Below are positions 6,106-10,540 of a stretch of 10,540 nt of DNA, in pieces. The stretch covers positions 1-10,540 of the forward strand of contig JAWXBU010000109.1 in the NCBI GenBank assembly GCA_034440255.1. Direction: 5' to 3'. How positions within the stretch are numbered: position 1 is the stretch's first letter; the number at the start of each line of letters is the position of its first letter. The notes under the pieces were generated by a model. It saw only the letters and a program-made list of their open reading frames with translations, was not told where the DNA came from and made no database searches. A program made the position numbers and the translations under genes. This DNA comes from JAEUIA01 sp034440255. GTDB lineage: Bacteria > Planctomycetota > UBA1135 > GCA-002686595.

Positions 6106-7050
6106 ATGAGTCACCACCGCGTCGTATTGCTGGGGCCCCAGCGTCTCCAGCCCACGCTGAACAAAGCTGTCGCTGCTCTGAAAGTCACGGGCCCGCTCGC
6201 CGTCATCACGGCCGGTTGGGAAGAGCGCGAGAGCGAAGATCAAGAGATGCGCGATCACCTCGGCGCGCACACGGTCAACTTGCGCGTGTATCAACGCGTC
6301 GAAGACGTGATGGAACAGGATCGCGAGCTCGCCATCGCGATCCGTGAACGGCAAGACAGATTGCGCGTGCAGCACGAGCTCTACCGCATGCGGCTGCAAC
6401 ACGCGATGGCTGCTGCGCGCGAATTGTTGCACCGTGAAACCGTCGACGGCTACTCGGAGATGCTCGAGGCCGAGCGCGAAGCTGCCATCGAAGCGGTGCG
6501 CACGCTCGACGGTTTTCACCTGATGAAGGTCGTCGACGTGCACCACGAATTCGAAGACCGCATGCGCCCGTTGCAGCGTGACTCCGTCGTGCGCCATCGA
6601 CGCGAAATGGCTCGAATCCTGCATGAATCAGGCGCTTTGTGCATCGCCGGCGGGCACGTCGTGGCGCTTTTGCACCGCATGCGACTGTTCGATGTCCTCG
6701 ACCTCGTCGATTCGATCCCGATCTTCGCATGGTCCGCCGGTGCGATGGCGCTCGGCAGTCAGGTCGTCTTGTTCCACGACAGTCCGCCGCACGGCTTGGG
6801 CAATGCCGAACTCTTCGAAGAGGGCTTGAACGCGTACTCGGGAGTCTTGCCGTTGCCGCACGCGAAGAAGCGTCTGCACTTGCACGATCGTCAACGCGTG
6901 TCGCTCTTCGCACGTCGCTTCGCTCCTGCGCAAGTCGTGGCACTCGATCCTTTGACGAAGATGGAGTGGGACGGGAAGCGCTGGAACGGCGACCGCGGCA
7001 CGTTGAGGTTGACCGAGCGCGGCGTCCTCGCCCAAGCAGGTGTCGCGTGA
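6106..7050 (+). CDS. S51 peptidase E/cyanophycinase-like serine hydrolase with helical insertion
   Basis: The 314-aa protein has a Rossmann-type N-terminus (HRVVLLGPQ, then LAVITAGWEE at 31-40). AGALCIAGGHVVALL-type sequence at 176-189 corresponds to the GGGN strand of the family. The nucleophile elbow is FAWSAGAMAL at 207-216, with S210 in the PepE-like WSAGA motif. PHAKKRLHLHDRQR (251-264) supplies the probable catalytic histidine H252. Known members are dipeptidase E (Asp-X) and cyanophycinase (beta-Asp-Arg). PepE is about 230 aa. Here the stretch between the second strand and the GG strand (about 62-172) is roughly 85 residues longer and very rich in Glu, Arg, Gln and Ala, predicting long helices or a coiled coil. 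The Asp of the triad is not certain (D225 is a candidate). It probably cleaves or edits a product of the neighbouring ligases (inference). Its TGA overlaps the GTG of the next gene. No signal peptide. Confidence 0.82.
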   Translation: MSHHRVVLLGPQRLQPTLNKAVAALKVTGPLAVITAGWEERESEDQEMRDHLGAHTVNLRVYQRVEDVMEQDRELAIAIRERQDRLRVQHELYRMRLQHAMAAARELLHRETVDGYSEMLEAEREAAIEAVRTLDGFHLMKVVDVHHEFEDRMRPLQRDSVVRHRREMARILHESGALCIAGGHVVALLHRMRLFDVLDLVDSIPIFAWSAGAMALGSQVVLFHDSPPHGLGNAELFEEGLNAYSGVLPLPHAKKRLHLHDRQRVSLFARRFAPAQVVALDPLTKMEWDGKRWNGDRGTLRLTERGVLAQAGVA

Positions 7051-8183
7051 AGGGTCTCGCTCACGAAATCGAGCGCAGTGCGCGCATGGGGCCAGGTGCC
7101 GTTGCCGCGCTCATCGAAGGCAAGCAATTCCCGGTCGTCGAAGGCCGCACCGTCACGTTCGTCTTCCGCGGCGACGTCGACGAAGTGCGCTTGCGCCACT
7201 GGATCCACGGACTTCCGCAAGCGCAGCCGTTTCACAACGTTCAGGCCAGCGATCTGTGGTTCCTCGCGATCGACGTGCCCGAGGGATCGCGCATGGAATA
7301 CAAGCTGGAGATCGTCCGTCGCGGCGAACACCGGCTCGTTCAAGATCCGCTGAATCCCAACGTCGCTCTCGATCCGTACGGGGCGAACTCGGTCGTGTAC
7401 GCAGCGGGATATGCGGTGCCGGATTGGTCACTGACCGATACGGAAGCACGCCCCGGCGAAATTCGCGATCACGAGATCGACTCGAGCGCGTTCGGCGGAA
7501 AGCGCCGCATCCAAGTGTATTTGCCGGCGCGTTTCCGCCCGACGCGTCGCTATCCGTTGTTGATCGTGCACGACGGCGAGGACTACGTCCGCTATGCGAG
7601 CTTGAAGACGATCCTCGACAACCTGATCCATCGACTCGAGATCCCGTCGATGATCGTCGCGCTGATCCAATCGCAAGATCGCATGCGCGAGTACGCCGAC
7701 GACGCGCGGCACGCGAAGTTCCTCGTCGAAGACTTGGTGCCGCAACTCGAGCGCGCCTATCCGCTCGTCGGCAAACCCTCGGCACGCGGGCTCGCGGGGG
7801 CTTCATTCGGCGCAGTCGCAGCGCTCGCAGCTGCGTGGAGATACCAAGGATTCTTCGGCAATTTGCTGCTGCAATCGGGATCGTTCGCGTTCACCGACAT
7901 CGGCGCGCACGATCGCGGCGCTGTGTTCGATCCGGTCGTGCGATTCGTCAATGCGTTCCGTCGCCAACCGGGCCATCCCTCCGAGCACATGTTCATCTCG
8001 TGCGGCGTGTACGAGTCGCTGATCTACTACAACCGCTCGCTCGTGCCTTTCTTGCAGCGCTCGGGTCTCGATGTGAAGTACATCGAGGCCAACGACGGCC
8101 ACAACTGGGAGAACTGGCGCGATCGGTTGCGCGAAGGCCTGTCGTGGCTCTATCCGGGCCCGCTGTGGATGGTGTACGAGTGA
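7047..8183 (+). CDS. Fes-like alpha/beta hydrolase (esterase D family) with N-terminal beta-sandwich domain
   Basis: A protein of 378 aa, if it starts at the GTG at 7047. This start overlaps the upstream TGA as GTGA and has AGCAGG (7035-7040) six bases before it. An ATG at 7086 is the alternative. Residues about 30-125 form a predicted E-set/CBM48-like domain, with W52, W71, MEYKLEIV (83-90) and DPLNPN (100-105), as in enterochelin esterase and glycogen-branching enzyme N-termini. The C-terminal catalytic domain (PF00756 type) has RRIQVYLPARF (153-163), PLLIVHDGEDY (170-180), the nucleophile elbow GLAGASFGA (248-256, S253), CGVYES (319-324, likely acid E323) and DGHNWENW (350-357, H352). Fes hydrolyses ferric enterobactin, but no siderophore genes are present, so the substrate here is probably another ester or amide made in this locus. 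No signal peptide is visible, so it is likely cytosolic. Confidence 0.87.
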   Translation: MKGLAHEIERSARMGPGAVAALIEGKQFPVVEGRTVTFVFRGDVDEVRLRHWIHGLPQAQPFHNVQASDLWFLAIDVPEGSRMEYKLEIVRRGEHRLVQDPLNPNVALDPYGANSVVYAAGYAVPDWSLTDTEARPGEIRDHEIDSSAFGGKRRIQVYLPARFRPTRRYPLLIVHDGEDYVRYASLKTILDNLIHRLEIPSMIVALIQSQDRMREYADDARHAKFLVEDLVPQLERAYPLVGKPSARGLAGASFGAVAALAAAWRYQGFFGNLLLQSGSFAFTDIGAHDRGAVFDPVVRFVNAFRRQPGHPSEHMFISCGVYESLIYYNRSLVPFLQRSGLDVKYIEANDGHNWENWRDRLREGLSWLYPGPLWMVYE

Positions 8184-8219
8184 TTCGGTAGCAGTCGTCT
8201 CGCCTAGAGCGGGTCGGCA

Positions 8220-8249
8220 CTCACAGTCGACGCCGTTTCTGGCTAGAAT
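8220..8249 (+). promoter_or_regulatory. Candidate promoter for the fourth ATP-grasp gene
   Basis: TAGAAT (8244-8249) is a strong -10 with the preceding TGGC (8240-8243) giving near extended -10 context. CTCACA (8220-8225) is a moderate -35 with an 18-bp spacer. Transcription would begin near 8256, about 60 bases before the GTG at 8317. It lies in the largest gap inside the cluster (133 bp), which suggests the last two genes can be expressed separately. Confidence 0.5.
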
Positions 8250-8316
8250 CCTCGGCCCTTTCGCGCTCGAACCGCGCGCGAATTCACCCCGCAACGCATC
8301 TCCGGAGCTCTCCACC

Positions 8317-9705
8317 GTGGCTCGAGTCACACGCAAGATCGGTCTTTCTCTAGGCGCAGACGTCTGCTGGCCCAAGGCGTACGAGGAGATCCTCAAGAAG
8401 CTCGATCTCGAGATTCCGATGGGGCGCGACAAAGTGCGCTTCGAAGTCGAGCGCATGTCGATCGAACCGTTCGATCTGCAAGCGCCGAAGCGCTACGACC
8501 TCGTCATCGATCGCTTGACGCACTGGTATCCGTTCCAGCGCGAGTGGATCAAGAAGTCGATCATCCTCGACGGCACCTACGTGTTCAACAACCCGTGGTC
8601 CGTGCAGTCGATGGAGAAGCACACGACGTACTGCGCGATGATGGCGCTCGGCATCCCGATCCCGAAGACGGCGCTCGTTCCGCCGAAGGAATACGAGCCG
8701 AAGACCGACTTGCAGGTCACGCTGCAGCGCTACGCGAAGCTCTTCAACCTCGGCCAGGTCGGTGATTCCGTCGGCTATCCGTCGTTCATGAAGCCTTTCG
8801 ACGGCGGCGGTTGGCAAGGCGTCAGCAAGGTCGACGACGAGAAAAGTCTGTGGGCTTCGTACGACGGCAGCGGCAAGTCGATCATGCACTTGCAAGCCGG
8901 CATCATTCCGTACGACTCGTTCGTGCGTTGCATCGGTTTCGGACCGCAGACGAAGACGATCCTCTACGATCCGTCGGCGCCGCTGCACCAGCGCTACACG
9001 AACGCGAAGGACTTCATCGACGCCAAGGATCAGGCGCTGCTCGAAGACATCACGCTCACGATCAACGCGTTCTTCGGTTGGGATTTCAACTCGTGCGAAG
9101 CGCTGTTGAAGGACCACGTCTGGCATCCGATCGACTTCGCGAACCCGTGCCCGGACAGCCAAGTCACTTCGCTGCACCGCCACTGGCCGTGGCTCGTGAA
9201 GAGCTACATCCGCTGGTCGATTTTCTGTGCCGCGACGAAACGCCCGATGCGTGCGAACCTCGATTGGCAGCCCTACTTCGATATCAAGAAGAAGGGGATG
9301 CCCTACCGCCAGACGATCGCCGCGTACGCGAAATTGGCGCGTGCTCACTTCCAAACGGCTGAATTCGAAGCGTTCTGCAAGAAGCACTTGTCCAAGCTCG
9401 ACGACGTCGCGAACGAGTTTTTCGGCAGCGAAACGTGCCGCGAAGCGGTGCACGCCAAAGTCGCTGCGCTGTTCCCGCCTCACGAGCACGATCAGTTCAC
9501 GCAGCACTTCTTCGACGAGGTCCAAGTGTGGCGCGCCGAAGATGCAGCTTCGCGCGCTCCGAAAAAGACCTCGAAGAAAGGCCCGAGCGCGTCGGCAATG
9601 AAGTCGCGAGCGATCGTGATCAACGCCGCGCCGAAGCCAAACGCCAAGTCGCCCAAATCGTCCAAGTCCGCTCCCAAGAAATCGCTCGTCAAAGGCCGCA
9701 AGTAA
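8317..9705 (+). CDS. ATP-grasp family protein with basic C-terminal tail
   Basis: A 462-aa protein starting at a GTG with GGAG (8304-8307) nine bases upstream. It is a different ATP-grasp branch from the three paralogs and closer to RimK/glutathione synthetase-type enzymes. FNNPWSVQSMEKHTTYCAM (90-108) is the lead-in helix. GYPSFMKPFDGGGWQGV (153-169) holds the ATP lysine K159 and the glycine loop. FVRCIGFGPQTKTILYDPSAP (about 202-222) follows, and then FGWDFNSCEAL (253-263) with HPIDFANPCPDS (270-281), where D273 and N276 sit at the metal-binding E-x-N positions. Residues about 411-462 form a low-complexity Lys/Ser/Ala/Pro tail with repeated PK and KS steps, probably disordered. The esterase starts 2 bp after the stop, and from memory this ligase and a COG4947-type esterase are often neighbours. 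The ligation partners are unknown. The gene stands apart from the paralogs in sequence but is in the same transcription direction. Confidence 0.85.
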   Translation: MARVTRKIGLSLGADVCWPKAYEEILKKLDLEIPMGRDKVRFEVERMSIEPFDLQAPKRYDLVIDRLTHWYPFQREWIKKSIILDGTYVFNNPWSVQSMEKHTTYCAMMALGIPIPKTALVPPKEYEPKTDLQVTLQRYAKLFNLGQVGDSVGYPSFMKPFDGGGWQGVSKVDDEKSLWASYDGSGKSIMHLQAGIIPYDSFVRCIGFGPQTKTILYDPSAPLHQRYTNAKDFIDAKDQALLEDITLTINAFFGWDFNSCEALLKDHVWHPIDFANPCPDSQVTSLHRHWPWLVKSYIRWSIFCAATKRPMRANLDWQPYFDIKKKGMPYRQTIAAYAKLARAHFQTAEFEAFCKKHLSKLDDVANEFFGSETCREAVHAKVAALFPPHEHDQFTQHFFDEVQVWRAEDAASRAPKKTSKKGPSASAMKSRAIVINAAPKPNAKSPKSSKSAPKKSLVKGRK

Positions 9706-9707
9706 CC

Positions 9708-10448
9708 ATGACCAAGGAATCTTCGACGTGGCGCTCCGAGCGCTTGGGCAACAAGGAAGTCAAAGTCGTGCGCTGGGGCGAGAGCGGTGCGCCCGTGCTC
9801 GTGTTCCCGACCGCAGCCGGTGACTGCGAAGAGGCCGAGCGCTTCAAGCTCATGCACGTGATGGCGCCGTTCCTGCAAGAGGGGCGCATCAAGATCTACT
9901 CGGTCGATTCCGTCGCGGGCCAAGCGTGGCTCGATTCGGACATGCCGCGTCATCAAGCCGCGCGCGTGCAGAGTCAGTTCGACGCGTTCATCTATCACGA
10001 GGTCGTGCCCGCGATCCGCGTCGACTGTCGCGACGACGCAGCCGAGGTCATCGTCGCCGGTGCGTCGATCGGCGCGTTCAATGCGCTCGCGTCGATCTGC
10101 AGGCACCCGGACGTGTTCAAAGCAGCGATCTGCATGAGCGGCACGTACGACCTGAAGAAGTTCATGGGCGACGAAATGACGCAGGACTACTACTACAGCT
10201 CGCCTCTCCACTTCCTTCCGAACATGGACGAGGGCGATCATCTGAAGGCGCTGCGTCAACGCTTCATCTTGTTGACGCACGGCCAAGGCCGCTGGGAATC
10301 GCCCGAGGAATCGTGGCGCGTCGCGGACGTGCTCGGCTCGAAGAACATCCCCAATCGCGTCGACGCGTGGGGCAAAGAGTGGGATCACGATTGGCCCACG
10401 TGGCGCGAGATGATGCCGAAGTATGTCGACGAGATGCTGAAGCGCTGA
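9708..10448 (+). CDS. Compact alpha/beta hydrolase, COG4947-type esterase
   Basis: The 246-aa protein starts 2 bp after the preceding stop, so translation is probably coupled. The ATG at 9708 is the first start after that stop that keeps the N-terminal strands (KEVKVVRWG at 16-24, PVLVFPTAAGD at 29-39, the oxyanion region). The nucleophile elbow is IVAGASIGAFNAL (115-127, S120). CMSGTYDLKKFM (142-153) is the strand and helix usual for this family. LLTHGQGRWESPEES (188-202) carries the likely acid (E198 or E201), and WDHDWPTWREMMP (225-237) holds the catalytic histidine H227. No lid domain, signal peptide or membrane segment is seen. The family covers esterases related to PHB depolymerase and esterase D. 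Its constant partner here is the ATP-grasp protein upstream, so it may release or process that enzyme's product (inference). Confidence 0.87.
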   Translation: MTKESSTWRSERLGNKEVKVVRWGESGAPVLVFPTAAGDCEEAERFKLMHVMAPFLQEGRIKIYSVDSVAGQAWLDSDMPRHQAARVQSQFDAFIYHEVVPAIRVDCRDDAAEVIVAGASIGAFNALASICRHPDVFKAAICMSGTYDLKKFMGDEMTQDYYYSSPLHFLPNMDEGDHLKALRQRFILLTHGQGRWESPEESWRVADVLGSKNIPNRVDAWGKEWDHDWPTWREMMPKYVDEMLKR

Positions 10449-10540
10449 TCGTACTGTGCCAGGGACAACCACGACGCTTCGCGCTTGCCGCTGATCGTGT
10501 GTGTACCGAGCCAGAGCAATTTTTCCCCGATGCGCTGCTA
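10449..10540. other. Window end, no supported feature
   Basis: The last 92 bases after the esterase stop contain no start codon with a ribosome site and no hairpin followed by a T-run. The five T near 10530 are not preceded by a stem. Several frames stay open on both strands, so the 3' end of a neighbouring gene cannot be excluded. Confidence 0.3.

Noticed and set aside
4874..7050. Cyanophycin synthetase plus cyanophycinase operon.
   Set aside because: CphA is a much larger protein that fuses an ATP-grasp and a Mur ligase domain. No Mur-like domain is present here, so the S51 gene should not be called cphB.
7047..8183. Ferric enterobactin esterase (fes).
   Set aside because: The fold matches, but there are no siderophore synthesis, uptake or regulator genes, and no Fur-box-like sequence was noticed upstream.

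Overview
The window is GC-rich (about 60% by eye) and densely coding. Its promoter-like TAGAAT/TAGAGT hexamers and short intergenic gaps suggest a pseudomonadotan (proteobacterial) chromosome. That placement rests on style and not on a marker gene, so it is only a guess. There are no rRNAs, tRNAs, CRISPR arrays or insertion sequences.

Left part, mostly minus strand. A 408-aa ATP-grasp ligase (56-1282) ends just before a strong GC hairpin (3-26). Next comes a small plus-strand DUF433/DUF5615 toxin-antitoxin-type pair (about 1361-2039). It looks decayed: the DUF433 frame has no usable start codon, and the DUF5615 frame loses its conserved C-terminus to an apparent one-base deletion. A complete minus-strand glycogen synthase, glgA (2015-3475), follows. 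The pair sits between two genes that point the same way and may have landed between them.

Right part, all plus strand (3547-10448). Six genes form what looks like one biosynthetic locus: two more ~405-aa ATP-grasp ligases paralogous to the first, a PepE/cyanophycinase-like (S51) serine hydrolase with a large charged helical insertion, a Fes-like alpha/beta hydrolase with an N-terminal beta-sandwich domain, a fourth and unrelated ATP-grasp protein with a basic Lys/Ser/Pro tail, and a compact alpha/beta hydrolase. Gaps are 14 bp, a 3-bp overlap and 2 bp within the sub-operons, with candidate promoters before 3547, 4874 and 8317.

How they may work together (inference): the ATP-grasp enzymes activate carboxylates as acyl phosphates and join them to amines, while the S51 protein and the two esterases trim, release or recycle the product. 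Such a gene set could build a small peptide-like or amide-linked metabolite. The divergent glgA, which shares a short promoter region with the cluster, and the sugar-binding-type fold predicted at the front of the first esterase raise the possibility of a link to glycogen or storage metabolism. The substrate cannot be read from the sequence. The four-ligase, three-hydrolase locus is the main candidate for an undescribed system here.
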